Shown here in pieces: positions 53,634 through 63,346 of a stretch of 64,000 nt of DNA; the stretch's first letter is position 1, and every line of letters starts with the position of its first letter. The notes below the pieces were generated by a model, which was not told where the DNA came from, ran no database searches, and worked only from the letters and a program-made list of their open reading frames with translations. The DNA is from Colinaster sp045639685 (lineage in GTDB: Bacteria > Bacillota > Clostridia > Lachnospirales > Lachnospiraceae): contig JAZUDO010000059.1 of the NCBI GenBank assembly GCA_045639685.1, forward strand, positions 22,925 through 86,924, written 5' to 3'. Both the position numbers and the translations under genes were made by a program.

Positions 53634-55349
53634 TTATTCGTCGAAGGAAACCTTCTTCATCTCTGAGATAGATGTTATTCCATTAAGAACGTATCTTGTG
53701 GCACTCATCCGCAGAGTACTCATTCCATCAAGCAAAGCCTGCTTCTTGATATCATCAGCAGTGCCATTCTTGGAGATAACAAGCTTAAGTTCGTGAGAAA
53801 GTTCCATTATCTCATATACACCGATTCGTCCCTTATAACCTGTATCATCACACATCTTACATCCGCATGGTTGGAATACTGTATAGGGCATTCCCGGCCT
53901 TATCATAAGAAGCTCTTTCTCTTCCGGCGTTGGTTCATATTCCTTCTTGCATGCCGGGCAAAGTCTTCTAACAAGTCGCTGTGCCATAATACCTACAACC
54001 GAGTCTGCTATAAGGTAAGGTTCAATACCCATATCTGCCAAACGGGTAACGGTACTTGCAGCAGAGTTTGTATGTAATGTACTAACAACCATATGTCCTG
54101 TGATAGATGCCTGAACAGCGATTGAAGCCGTCTCATTATCACGAATCTCACCGATCATAATAATATCAGGGTCCTGTCGCAGGATAGATCTAAGTGCCGA
54201 AGCAAATGTAAGTCCCGCTTTAACATTGGTCTGAACCTGATTGATACCATCTATATTCGCTTCGACAGGGTCTTCAACTGTAATAATATTAACTTCAGTC
54301 GAATTAAGTTCTGACAAAGCAGTATACAATGTTGTTGATTTACCCGAACCGGTAGGCCCTGTAACCAGGAGTATTCCATGTGGGTTCGAAAGTATGTGAT
54401 CGAACACCTTAAGTTCCTGTTCATTAAATCCAAGGTCAGCCTTATCTCTTGTAAGTCCGGTCTTGGAAGTAAGTCTCATAACTATCTTCTCACCATATAC
54501 CGTAGGAAGTACAGATACACGGATATCATATTCCTGTCTGTCAACAACCTGTGTAATACGTCCATCCTGAGGCTTTCTCTTTTCAGAGATATCCATACCA
54601 CCGATAATCTTAATACGTGCTACGATAGCAGGAAGAAGTTGTGGTGAATAGTTGCTTCTTACAAACAGCGTACCATCAATTCTGTATCTGATTCGAACTC
54701 CGCTTTCCATTGGCTCTATATGTACATCGGAGGTTCTCTGCCTTACTGCCTGTTCAATCATAGTCTTAACAAGCTGTACGATAGGTGAGTTCTCGATATC
54801 ATCATTTGCCTGATCATCAGCATTCTGATTTTCCTTGGCTTTACGCTCATCTGCATAGGACTGAAGCTTGGTATCAACATCCTTATGACCAAAAATCTTA
54901 TCAATAGCCCTGGAGATATCCGCCGTTGTAGTAACAACCGGTTCAACAGTCATGTTGGTTATGATACCGATATCATCCATGGCCATCATGTCCATGGGGT
55001 CAGCCATTGCCACATGAAGTATATTAGCCGAATCAGCAGCTATCTCATAAGGAATACAATTGTATTTCTTGAGCATAGCAGGTGTAAGCTGCGGATATAT
55101 CTCAAAAAGTCTTTTGTCAACCTCAACCTCGTTAAGATTAACCATGTTGTAGCCAAGCTGATTAGCAAGTGCTACAGCTATCGAATCCTCGGTTGTTGCA
55201 CCAACCTCAATAAGTGCCTCACCAAGTTTCTTGCCATTTTCTCTCTGTCTTCTAAGTCCCTGTTCCAACTGTTCAGGGGTAATGGTTCCATCCTTAATAA
55301 GAAGATCACCCAATCGCATCTTCTTACGTTGCATCTGCATCAAGCTCAC
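53634..55349 (-). CDS. pilB: Assembly ATPase PilB/GspE
   Basis: The 571-residue protein has an N-terminal GspE domain (LGDLLIKDGTITPEQLEQG), then the ATPase with Walker A GPTGSGKSTTLYTAL near residue 337, Asp boxes, Walker B DPDIIMIGEIRD and a Cys4 zinc module (CPAC and CGCKMC). These are PilB features; PilT lacks the N-terminal domain and zinc site. The GTG start has GGAG at 9 bases. No second ATPase is in the window. Confidence 0.95.
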   Translation of the reverse strand: MSLMQMQRKKMRLGDLLIKDGTITPEQLEQGLRRQRENGKKLGEALIEVGATTEDSIAVALANQLGYNMVNLNEVEVDKRLFEIYPQLTPAMLKKYNCIPYEIAADSANILHVAMADPMDMMAMDDIGIITNMTVEPVVTTTADISRAIDKIFGHKDVDTKLQSYADERKAKENQNADDQANDDIENSPIVQLVKTMIEQAVRQRTSDVHIEPMESGVRIRYRIDGTLFVRSNYSPQLLPAIVARIKIIGGMDISEKRKPQDGRITQVVDRQEYDIRVSVLPTVYGEKIVMRLTSKTGLTRDKADLGFNEQELKVFDHILSNPHGILLVTGPTGSGKSTTLYTALSELNSTEVNIITVEDPVEANIDGINQVQTNVKAGLTFASALRSILRQDPDIIMIGEIRDNETASIAVQASITGHMVVSTLHTNSAASTVTRLADMGIEPYLIADSVVGIMAQRLVRRLCPACKKEYEPTPEEKELLMIRPGMPYTVFQPCGCKMCDDTGYKGRIGVYEIMELSHELKLVISKNGTADDIKKQALLDGMSTLRMSATRYVLNGITSISEMKKVSFDE

Positions 55350-55371
55350 GTGTCAATTCTCCAAGTCGTAT

Positions 55372-56505
55372 TTATTCAAAAAGATTTGGTACAACATACC
55401 AATCGTTGTAATTCACTCCGTAACTCTTCTGGTCCGTTGTCGGAATTTCAGCCGAACTCTTGTTAGCTCCGGTATATATATATGTGCATGTTGAGCCATC
55501 ATTAAAATGAATGGTAACCACGTCACCGGTTGCCGCATCAGCAGTAACCCTCCATACATCCTTGTTCTCATTAGTACTTATATCAACATTCTTAAACGGC
55601 TCTTTTCTGGCTGTGGTTTTTTCGTCGATAGAACCGTTAGCATTAAAGAACAGTTCGTTGGTGCTTTCTACCTTATATAAGCATCCGTCATTAAGATTCA
55701 TGGCAGGTGATTCGCTCTTCTCATACATAACCTTATAGCCCTTACCTGTAGAATCATTAGGTCTAACAATTACATACTCAGTTCCGTTGTCCTTGAAGTG
55801 TGCATATGCAGGAACAGTAATGCTTACATATTTTCCCGTTGCGGTACCGGCTGCTTGCCATCTTATATCTGTCTTACCGTCGCGCAGAGTGTATGGCCAA
55901 ACGCCAAGGTTAGCATAGGTTTCTCCTTCATCATAGGTTATCGGGTCGTCATCGTCGTCATCCGTTCCGGTTGAATCGGGATTGAAAGGATATCCCTTCG
56001 TTCCTGATCCGGTAGTATATACGCCGTCATCATTGCCTTCTTCCTCATTGGTACTAACCCAACCGGTTAAATCAACCATGCATACATCATCCGGATGGCA
56101 ATCACAAGTGATATATGCTTTAGCAACAAGTGCTCCAGTCGTAGCATCCACATCCTCATAGAAGTTTGCGCTGTAATGTCCAATTTGATCATCCTCAGGG
56201 CAAGCAAGAAATCCCTTGACCTGATTCATATAATCCTGCGGAAGTATAGAACTGTCGCTTGCTGCCAAAACCGTATCAAGACTGGTCTGATTGGCATCAA
56301 GTGTCATATCATACACGCTCTTTTCGAAAACGCTTAATATAGCCTCTCTATTCTGTCTGCACGAATCCGTTTTTTTCTTCGTGACATACGTCATGAATTG
56401 TGGAACAATAAGTCCTGTTAAGGTTGCAATAATCGCAATAACCACAATCAATTCCAAAATCGAAAAGCCTCTATTATTCTTCTTAAAAACAATGCTATTG
56501 TTCAT
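55372..56505 (-). CDS. Long pilin-like protein, first gene of the filament cluster
   Basis: The signal is FKKNNRG then FSILELIVVIAIIATLTGLI with Glu5. The 377-residue protein has a helix similar to the major pilin, an Asp-rich linker (DDDDDDP) and a C-terminal beta-rich module with two similar halves (WPYTLRDGKTDIRWQAAGTA), carbohydrate-binding-like in composition. I chose the ATG at 56505 with GGGG at 7 bases; the frame also extends to 56562. Its end is 22 bp before the pilB start. A minor pilin or alternative major pilin is likely. Confidence 0.82.
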   Translation of the reverse strand: MNNSIVFKKNNRGFSILELIVVIAIIATLTGLIVPQFMTYVTKKKTDSCRQNREAILSVFEKSVYDMTLDANQTSLDTVLAASDSSILPQDYMNQVKGFLACPEDDQIGHYSANFYEDVDATTGALVAKAYITCDCHPDDVCMVDLTGWVSTNEEEGNDDGVYTTGSGTKGYPFNPDSTGTDDDDDDPITYDEGETYANLGVWPYTLRDGKTDIRWQAAGTATGKYVSITVPAYAHFKDNGTEYVIVRPNDSTGKGYKVMYEKSESPAMNLNDGCLYKVESTNELFFNANGSIDEKTTARKEPFKNVDISTNENKDVWRVTADAATGDVVTIHFNDGSTCTYIYTGANKSSAEIPTTDQKSYGVNYNDWYVVPNLFE

Positions 56506-56623
56506 CTTTTTACCCCTGAACAGAATTTGCCTATCTACTTTCATTATGTTAACACAACACAAATAAGATTACAACAGATTTTGAAAGATTTTCTTAATTT
56601 TTTTTAAGAATTCTTATCTTTTC

Positions 56624-58045
56624 TTAAGATTTCTTATTTTTGTTAACTTCTTGGCCATTTTTCAGCAAAAGAAGTCCCAAAAACATATATAGGTAAGGTG
56701 ACGTATGATATTTTCTTACGCCAAAGAAAGAACTAACCAAATATCCAAATACCACACCTGCTGCCACCATCTGATAGCTTGTCAGTTTTTTCAATCCCTT
56801 GCATCTGTCCACAAACAGTTTGATCAAACCGCCAAGATATAATACCAATCCGGGGATTCCCAAGAAGAATGCGCATTCAAGAAACTCATTGTGCGGCGTT
56901 GTTTCAATAAGTGCGTTGCCTTCTGCATCAAACATCATATCCGGGCCATAACCCAATATAGGATGCTCCATAATTCTTGCAATTGTTTCCTTCCATATCT
57001 TTATTCTTCTTGATCCACCCAGTTCATATCCGGCAGACTTATGCTTAAGCTTAAGCAAATCCGCAACAAACACTACAAGGCTGTATCCTATTGTTGTTCC
57101 AGCTTTAGATGTTATCAGTTCAAAGTAACTTAAGATAGTAAGTATGATAAGAAAGATAATCGGAATCCAATACCATATATTTAACTTTCCAAATCTGATT
57201 CTCCACACAATCATTAAAAAAAATGTTCCAAAGAGTATTGCGAAATATGCCCCCAATGTATCATTCAATACCAGCGCATACATATTTATCATAGAAGAAA
57301 CCAGATATGTTATTCTCCATGCCCTGCCACTCTTTTCTCCATTTTTCTTTGCTTCCAATGAAGAAAAATACAAACCCGTCATGCACATAATAGCAACTGT
57401 CAAATAATACCCATAATGATTCTGATTAGTAAACACCGAAAGCCCTGTTACATGTGCCGTAAAATTTTGTAAAAAAGGAATATCGTATTCAAATCCCAGC
57501 ATAAACGCGACTAGTATATCCGATACAATCACGAAGTACTTAATAAGAACATCTCTTTCGTATTCATTAAGCCAATATGCACACACCATCAAACTTAAAG
57601 AGAATAGGTAAGAAATATATCCGCTTGAAAGCTCTGTTGCTCCAAGAAATGCCCCCTTAATATCCAAAGCATTCAATGTGGGAATAATACTCCATACAAG
57701 TAATCCGACCCAAAACAGCAGCCATGGTTCTCTTTTGAACACTCTCAAAAAGGCATCCTCCAATCTTCTATTTTCTGTCCAAACCATGAATTTCCCCAAA
57801 ATAAAAACAAGAATTAACGCGTATATTGTATTAGAAATGTACATAAAACAAATATTATACTTGTATGCGTTATATACTATCTCCTCATTCAATATCATTT
57901 CTCTGTTAACAAGTCCCGCAAAAAGCGGTGCACTGCAAAACAGCATCATTAATAAAAATGCTACGCTATACTGAGTCGCATTCTTATTCTTATTAAGAAG
58001 CTTTCTTATTCCGCTTTCTTCCTTAATTCCGTCCATGCTTTCCAT
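56624..58045 (-). CDS. O-antigen ligase-fold membrane protein (WaaL/PglL type)
   Basis: The 473-residue protein has about 11 membrane helices and a Wzy_C-type loop with ILGYGPDMMFDAEG and HNEFLECAFFLGIPGLVL, containing the essential histidine. Enzymes with this fold move a lipid-linked glycan onto lipid A, teichoic-type polymers or pilin (PglL/TfpO). This organism type has no lipopolysaccharide, so pilin or a cell-wall polymer is the likely acceptor; this is inference. It sits 118 bp upstream of the pilin operon in the same direction. The acceptor cannot be told from sequence. Confidence 0.85.
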   Translation of the reverse strand: MESMDGIKEESGIRKLLNKNKNATQYSVAFLLMMLFCSAPLFAGLVNREMILNEEIVYNAYKYNICFMYISNTIYALILVFILGKFMVWTENRRLEDAFLRVFKREPWLLFWVGLLVWSIIPTLNALDIKGAFLGATELSSGYISYLFSLSLMVCAYWLNEYERDVLIKYFVIVSDILVAFMLGFEYDIPFLQNFTAHVTGLSVFTNQNHYGYYLTVAIMCMTGLYFSSLEAKKNGEKSGRAWRITYLVSSMINMYALVLNDTLGAYFAILFGTFFLMIVWRIRFGKLNIWYWIPIIFLIILTILSYFELITSKAGTTIGYSLVVFVADLLKLKHKSAGYELGGSRRIKIWKETIARIMEHPILGYGPDMMFDAEGNALIETTPHNEFLECAFFLGIPGLVLYLGGLIKLFVDRCKGLKKLTSYQMVAAGVVFGYLVSSFFGVRKYHTSPYLYMFLGLLLLKNGQEVNKNKKS

Positions 58046-58080
58046 TAATAGTTCCTTCCCTTTCCATCATATCTCAACAT

Positions 58081-58110
58081 ATTATATGCAACATACATAG
58101 CAAATCTCAA
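58081..58110 (-). promoter_or_regulatory. Promoter of the ligase-fold gene
   Basis: The minus strand reads TTGAGA, 18 bp, TATAAT, about 36 bases upstream of the start codon. AAGGGAAGGAAC precedes the ATG. Confidence 0.6.
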
Positions 58111-58218
58111 GTTCTTGCCTTCCAAATATTCAAAAAACTACATTACAATGTATAGTAGCAAAAAAAAAGCGAGTATGCAATCGCAGCAACCTCTATCTGC
58201 GAACCATTATTTATCGTA

Positions 58219-58247
58219 TTTGCATACTTTCTACAAAATAGTATAAT
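58219..58247 (+). promoter_or_regulatory. Promoter of the GT-C glycosyltransferase gene
   Basis: TTTGCA, 17 bp, TATAAT on the plus strand, about 35 bases upstream of the ATG at 58283. GGAGG lies 4-5 bases before the start. It is divergent from the ligase-fold gene. Confidence 0.65.
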
Positions 58248-58282
58248 CAGAATAAAATCAGCTCATACATATTGGAGGAAAA

Positions 58283-59515
58283 ATGAGTTCAAAAAAATCT
58301 ACAATCACAAAAATATTACTAATAGATATTCTTTCATGCATTTTTGCATTTTATATTTTTAACTATCTCGATATTATAACAACAGATTATCAGTGGATTA
58401 TATGGATGAAAGAGAACGGGCTCTTACACATATATGATTCATGGGACCCGGCCAAGGTGCCCTGCCCCATTGATTATCCGCCGCTTTACCCAATGTGGTT
58501 ATATCTTATCAGGAATATAGTCGGAAATGACCTTTCAAACTATACACAATTAGTTATGAAATCTCTTCCATTAATATTTCAGATTATCTCTCAAATCTAC
58601 CTGTATAAAAAAGTATCTCCCAAGGCGGCACTGGTCTGGTCTGTTAATGCAGCCATTCTTTTTAATGTAGTTGTATATGGGCAGCGTGATGGAATAATCG
58701 GTTTTCTTATCGTATTATTCTTTTATTATATAAAGGAAAACAAATGGTTTGAACCGGCATTGGTTATAACGGTTTTCTGTCTTTTAAAACCCCAGGGATT
58801 TTATATGTGCTTTCCGCTTATCCTTTATTACATTATCAAAAAAGTCCCATTAAAAAAGGCACTTACCGCCTTTGTAACATGTATTTCCATTGGATATGCT
58901 GCATTTATTCCTTTTGCAATCACTACCGGCGACTGGCTGATTTCAATCAAATTGTATCTTTATGAATTTTCAAAGCATAAGGTTTTCTCTTCCGTTGCAG
59001 GAAACATTTGGGGACCGTTTGAGTTGATTCATCTGCCCTCATGGCTTGAAAAATTATCCTGGGCTCTGATTCTTTTGGTTATTATTATTTCAATAATTAC
59101 ATATCGCATAACCAAAGATTTTATTTTCACTTCAGTCTTGTATATGTTTCTGCTCTTTATGCTAACCTTAGCCCAGCATGGTCGCTATTCAATATATACA
59201 ATGTTTGTGGTCTTTATTGCCATTTACATATATGACCAAAAGCAGTATTCTCCAATATACCGATTGCTTACGCTTTCCGCTGCACTCGCTCAATTGGGAA
59301 TGATTCTTTACAATCGATATACCATATTATTTATCGGTGATTATCGGTCTCTGAATACAGTTGTAGAAATAACCTACTCAGAAATGTATACACTTTACGC
59401 AATACGTTTGACCACAGTATTTATTACTTTGGTCATTAATATAATTGTGCTTTTCAAACTTTTTAAATTGAAATCAAAGTCCAATGAAATATCGTCGATT
59501 TCTCCAACATGTTAA
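58283..59515 (+). CDS. GT-C type membrane glycosyltransferase (GPI/Alg-like)
   Basis: The only plus-strand gene supported in the window. The 410-residue protein has about ten membrane helices, the first-loop motif DYPPLYPMWLY, a GQRDG motif (the WGQxD type of the DUF2029/GT-C group) and LKPQG. These fit polyprenol-phosphate-sugar dependent transferases. It likely adds a sugar to a lipid-linked or exported glycan; the substrate is unknown. It faces the ABC pair, with a shared terminator between. Confidence 0.8.
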   Translation: MSSKKSTITKILLIDILSCIFAFYIFNYLDIITTDYQWIIWMKENGLLHIYDSWDPAKVPCPIDYPPLYPMWLYLIRNIVGNDLSNYTQLVMKSLPLIFQIISQIYLYKKVSPKAALVWSVNAAILFNVVVYGQRDGIIGFLIVLFFYYIKENKWFEPALVITVFCLLKPQGFYMCFPLILYYIIKKVPLKKALTAFVTCISIGYAAFIPFAITTGDWLISIKLYLYEFSKHKVFSSVAGNIWGPFELIHLPSWLEKLSWALILLVIIISIITYRITKDFIFTSVLYMFLLFMLTLAQHGRYSIYTMFVVFIAIYIYDQKQYSPIYRLLTLSAALAQLGMILYNRYTILFIGDYRSLNTVVEITYSEMYTLYAIRLTTVFITLVINIIVLFKLFKLKSKSNEISSISPTC

Positions 59516-59533
59516 TCTCAATTACAAAAATAG

Positions 59534-59563
59534 TGCACCATGCCTTTCATAATGCATGGTGCA
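59534..59563. terminator. Bidirectional terminator
   Basis: A perfect 10-bp stem (TGCACCATGC/GCATGGTGCA) with a 10-base loop lies between the convergent GT-C gene and second ABC gene. T-rich sequence follows on both strands. Confidence 0.8.
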
Positions 59564-59575
59564 TCTTACTTTTCC

Positions 59576-61354
59576 TTACGCAATCCCTTCAAACTGCGCC
59601 ATATACAGATTATAATACAATCCTTTTTTCCTCATAAGCTCTGCTGCCGTACCCGCCTCACAGATACCGCCGTCATCTATTACGAATATTCTGTCTGCCT
59701 TTTCGATGGTAGACAGCCTGTGAGCAATAACAAATGACGTTCTTCCCTCGAGAAGATGTTCTATTCCGTTCTGAACAAGCTTCTCTGTCTTGGTATCTAT
59801 GCTGCTGGTGGCCTCATCAAGTATAAGGATCTTGGGCATTGAAACCATTGTTCTTGCAAATGCAAGAAGCTGCTTTTGTCCGATGGACAATCCGCCTCCT
59901 CTTTCCTTAAGCTCCGTATCGTAGCCATTTTCCAGTTTCATGATAAATTCATGAGCATTGACAGCCTTGGCAGCAGCGATTATTTCCTCATCACTTGCGT
60001 CAAGCTTGCCATATCGTATATTGTCCTTAATCGTACCCGTGAAAAGGAAATTCTCCTGAGTCATGATTCCCATCTGTTCCCTGAGGCTCTCTATGCTTAC
60101 CTTCTTCACATCCTTGCCGTCGATAAGCACTCGTCCCTCCTGGACGTCATAGAAACGGCTTATCAGATTAACGATGGTACTCTTTCCTGCACCGGTAGGC
60201 CCAACGAGAGCGATTGTTTCACCCGGATTGATTTTGAAGCTGACATCATTGAGCACCCTTGTATGATCGTCATAAGAGAAACCAACATGCTCAAAGGTTA
60301 CCTCGCCCTTTATCTCCTGCATCGTTTCCACGCCCTCAGCATCTTTGATTCCCGGATCCGTATCCAATATCTCAAACACACGGTCCGCAGCCGCAATATT
60401 GGTAACAAGATTGTTGTAAAAGCTTGCAATGCTCTGTATCGGCCAGAAGAACATATATAAATAAGAAGCAAATGCTACCATTTCCCCTACTGTTATGTTC
60501 TCACGTCCTATTACAAGAATGCCGCAGGCATATAGCAAAACCGTTCCGAGTCCCCAGGAAAAATCTATTATCGGTCCAAATGCATCCGAATACCTGACTG
60601 CCTTGATAAATGACCCACGATGTTCTCCCACCAGTTCGTCAAAGGTTTCAAGTGTCTCCTCCTCCGCATGAAAGCTTTGGATTATTCGAATTCCCACCAT
60701 GTCCTCATGTAAAAATGCATTAAGGTTGGAGGATTTCTTTCTGAATTCGGTCCAGTACTTATGGGCATGCTTTTCTATGAACCAGGTTCCCGCAATCATT
60801 GTGGGAAGCGTAAGCATACACGCTATCGCCAGCTTCCAATTCTTTATAAGCATTATTACCGCCACGCCGCATACCGTCAACAGATTCGGAATCAGCGATG
60901 TTACGCTCTTATCCAGCACATCCCTAAGGGAATTGACATCACCGATTATTCGGGAAAGGATTTTTCCCGTCGGTCTGCTGTCGAAAAATGCAAAATCCAG
61001 CTTCTGTATATGTGAATACAGTTCCTGTCGTATTGTTACCAGAATGTTGTTACATACCTTTGCCATAACATACATTCTAACCTTGTCGGCCACTACCACC
61101 AGCAGGTTGATTGCCAGTGTAAATACCGCCAGCCTGTACAACCCGGCCATATTACCTTTGCCAATAAATTCATCGATTGCCAGCTGAATTATGCTGGGAT
61201 TTATCAAACCAACCACCATGGAATAAGCCATGATGAGCAGTACCGCCACAAGGGTTTTCTTATAATCGAAAAGGTAAGAAAACAATCGCTTCAGTGTCGC
61301 AATCTTACTCTTTTCGGTGCTGAGCTCATCGGCTCTTGTTGCATTAACTGCCAT
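59576..61354 (-). CDS. Heterodimeric ABC exporter subunit, ATP-binding/permease (second gene)
   Basis: The 592-residue protein has six membrane helices and an ATPase domain: Walker A GPTGAGKST, signature LSIGQKQLLAFAR, Walker B ILILDEATSSID with catalytic Glu. The signature has Ile for Gly, a sign of a degenerate half-site. The ATG at 61354 has AAGGTG at 6 bases and lies 16 bp after the first subunit gene. Such pairs export drugs or lipids; the substrate is not readable from sequence. Confidence 0.92.
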   Translation of the reverse strand: MAVNATRADELSTEKSKIATLKRLFSYLFDYKKTLVAVLLIMAYSMVVGLINPSIIQLAIDEFIGKGNMAGLYRLAVFTLAINLLVVVADKVRMYVMAKVCNNILVTIRQELYSHIQKLDFAFFDSRPTGKILSRIIGDVNSLRDVLDKSVTSLIPNLLTVCGVAVIMLIKNWKLAIACMLTLPTMIAGTWFIEKHAHKYWTEFRKKSSNLNAFLHEDMVGIRIIQSFHAEEETLETFDELVGEHRGSFIKAVRYSDAFGPIIDFSWGLGTVLLYACGILVIGRENITVGEMVAFASYLYMFFWPIQSIASFYNNLVTNIAAADRVFEILDTDPGIKDAEGVETMQEIKGEVTFEHVGFSYDDHTRVLNDVSFKINPGETIALVGPTGAGKSTIVNLISRFYDVQEGRVLIDGKDVKKVSIESLREQMGIMTQENFLFTGTIKDNIRYGKLDASDEEIIAAAKAVNAHEFIMKLENGYDTELKERGGGLSIGQKQLLAFARTMVSMPKILILDEATSSIDTKTEKLVQNGIEHLLEGRTSFVIAHRLSTIEKADRIFVIDDGGICEAGTAAELMRKKGLYYNLYMAQFEGIA

Positions 61355-61370
61355 TGTTATCACCTTCTTC

Positions 61371-63161
61371 CTATTCTGATACCGCTTCTGACGTTGTCTC
61401 CGCTACATTCGAAGTCACAACCTCTGCAGCATCACCACCCATAGTCATCACACTTCCGTACTGTGACAGATATGTCTTGTAGTACAGTCCCCGCTGTGCC
61501 ATCAGGCTTTCATGCGTTCCCCTCTCGGCCACACGGCCTTCTTCAAGCACGATAATTTCATCTGCCTTTCTGACAGCACTTATACGATGAGCTATTATAA
61601 GCTTTGTTACATTTTCCTTTGAGTCCAGCATTTGCTGAATCTCTGCCTCAGTCTCCATATCCAGCGCCGATGTGGAATCGTCCATTATAAGTATCGGATT
61701 ATCCTTTGCAAGAGCCCTCGCAATGCTGATTCGCTGCTTCTGTCCTCCTGACAGTCCCACACCTCTTTCACCTATTACGGTATCGTAGGATTCGTCCATG
61801 CTTTCTATAAAATCTCTTGCACTTGCATCCTTTGCCGCTCTCACGACTTCCTTACGTCCCAGGCCACGCTTATTTCCCATTACTATATTTTCGGTAATGG
61901 TATCCGAGAAAAGAAATACATCCTGCATTACATAAGCCACCGCTGTACGCAACTGCCCCAACGGCAATACTCGTATGTCCACATCATCCAGAAGAATTGC
62001 GCCCCCGGTAACGTCATACATTCTCTGAAGCAGTTGAACGATGGATGTCTTTCCTGCACCGGTTGCTCCCATTATTCCCAGAGTCTTTCCGGCTTCAACC
62101 TCGAAGCTGATGTTTTTGAGTATCTCATATCCGTCTTCCTTGTGAAATGACACATTATCAAACTTAATCTTGCCCTTTATTTCATCAAGAACTATCGGAT
62201 CTTTTGGCTCTTTTATTGCCGGTTCGACGCTGTATATCTTCTGCAGTTTTTTGTTGGAAGCAACCGCAGATGAAAAGCAGTTTGTCAGCCAGCCAAGCAT
62301 TTCCATCGGCCATACTATGTTCATAGAATACTCGACAAATGCCGTCAGTTCGCCCAGTGACATATTTCCGTCCATTACATAGTGTCCGCCCATAATAAGT
62401 ACCGACACTGGCAAAAGCTTTGTCACTGCCGAAAACAGCGGATAATACCTTACAAATATCTTCGACTGCTTCATGTTAAGGTCGTAATACTTCTTGTTAT
62501 GTGAAAGAAATTTTTCTATCTCAAATTTCTCTCTTGCAAAACTCTTTACGGTTCTTACGCCGCCAAGATTTTCTTCTGCTACTGTATTCAGCGCTGCATT
62601 TTCCTCACTTATATCACCGTATACATCGCCAAGTTTCTTCTCCATGATTATGGCTACGGCTCCGCACAAAATCATTGCAAACAATGGTATAAGCATAAGC
62701 TTCACATTAATCATTGCCATGCAGGTCAGCACTGAAGCCGTGTGATACACAACCTCCAAAAGGAGCATTCCCACAAATCCCAAGCCATCCCAGATATGGT
62801 CCACATCCTCCTTAACTCGGCTCATAAGTTCACCGGTGTTGGTCTTATCAAAATAATTTGCGCTCAGGGACTGTATATGCTCAAACAGATCCCTTCTGAT
62901 TGCAACGGATATCTTGTTGCTAGTGCTGTCAAAGGTATATTCTTTGACATACTGGGACAAACATCTTCCGATTCCGATTCCCAAAAATCCAAGTACTATC
63001 CATATAAACTTTTCCATTTGCCCACCGACTATTACATCATCAACAACGCTTTTTGTAAGTCGCGGAGCAAACATATCAAGACTTACCGCAACAACCAGTG
63101 CAGTTACTGCGATAAGATATCTCCACTTATAATCCCATATATAACTTCTAATCTTCTTCAC
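61371..63161 (-). CDS. Heterodimeric ABC exporter subunit, ATP-binding/permease (first gene)
   Basis: The 596-residue protein has six membrane helices and an ATPase domain: Walker A GATGAGKTS, signature LSGGQKQR, Walker B LIMDDSTSALD. The catalytic Glu after Walker B is replaced by Asp, as in the degenerate partner of TM287/288, BmrCD and LmrCD type exporters. The start is GTG with AAGGGTG upstream. A terminator lies 139 bases upstream and no promoter is visible between. Confidence 0.92.
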   Translation of the reverse strand: MKKIRSYIWDYKWRYLIAVTALVVAVSLDMFAPRLTKSVVDDVIVGGQMEKFIWIVLGFLGIGIGRCLSQYVKEYTFDSTSNKISVAIRRDLFEHIQSLSANYFDKTNTGELMSRVKEDVDHIWDGLGFVGMLLLEVVYHTASVLTCMAMINVKLMLIPLFAMILCGAVAIIMEKKLGDVYGDISEENAALNTVAEENLGGVRTVKSFAREKFEIEKFLSHNKKYYDLNMKQSKIFVRYYPLFSAVTKLLPVSVLIMGGHYVMDGNMSLGELTAFVEYSMNIVWPMEMLGWLTNCFSSAVASNKKLQKIYSVEPAIKEPKDPIVLDEIKGKIKFDNVSFHKEDGYEILKNISFEVEAGKTLGIMGATGAGKTSIVQLLQRMYDVTGGAILLDDVDIRVLPLGQLRTAVAYVMQDVFLFSDTITENIVMGNKRGLGRKEVVRAAKDASARDFIESMDESYDTVIGERGVGLSGGQKQRISIARALAKDNPILIMDDSTSALDMETEAEIQQMLDSKENVTKLIIAHRISAVRKADEIIVLEEGRVAERGTHESLMAQRGLYYKTYLSQYGSVMTMGGDAAEVVTSNVAETTSEAVSE

Positions 63162-63299
63162 GTCATCACCCTTTTCTGCCTTAAACTCCGGTCCTTCTTT
63201 GCATTCCGTTTTCTTCCGCCGTCACCCGCTGCCTTTGCCCTACGGTTTCGCCTTGGCCTTTGCCTCAGGTTGCGCCTCAGCCTTTGCCCTCAAATGCAC
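63162..63299 (-). repeat. GC-rich leader with GGCAAAGGC repeats
   Basis: Between the attenuator-like terminator and the first ABC gene lie at least three imperfect GGCAAAGGC repeats. No promoter and no ORF with a start signal is seen. It is notably richer in G and C than the flanks. Confidence 0.6.
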
Positions 63300-63335
63300 A
63301 AAAAAACAGGTCTTGGTAGAATCACCAAAACCTGT
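63294..63335 (-). terminator. Intrinsic terminator upstream of the ABC pair
   Basis: A 12-bp stem (ACAGGTTTTGGT and ACCAAGACCTGT, one G-T pair) with a 6-base loop is followed by seven Ts on the minus strand. It lies 11 bases after the stop of the second small ORF. Confidence 0.85.
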
Positions 63336-63346
63336 GCAAATCTTTC

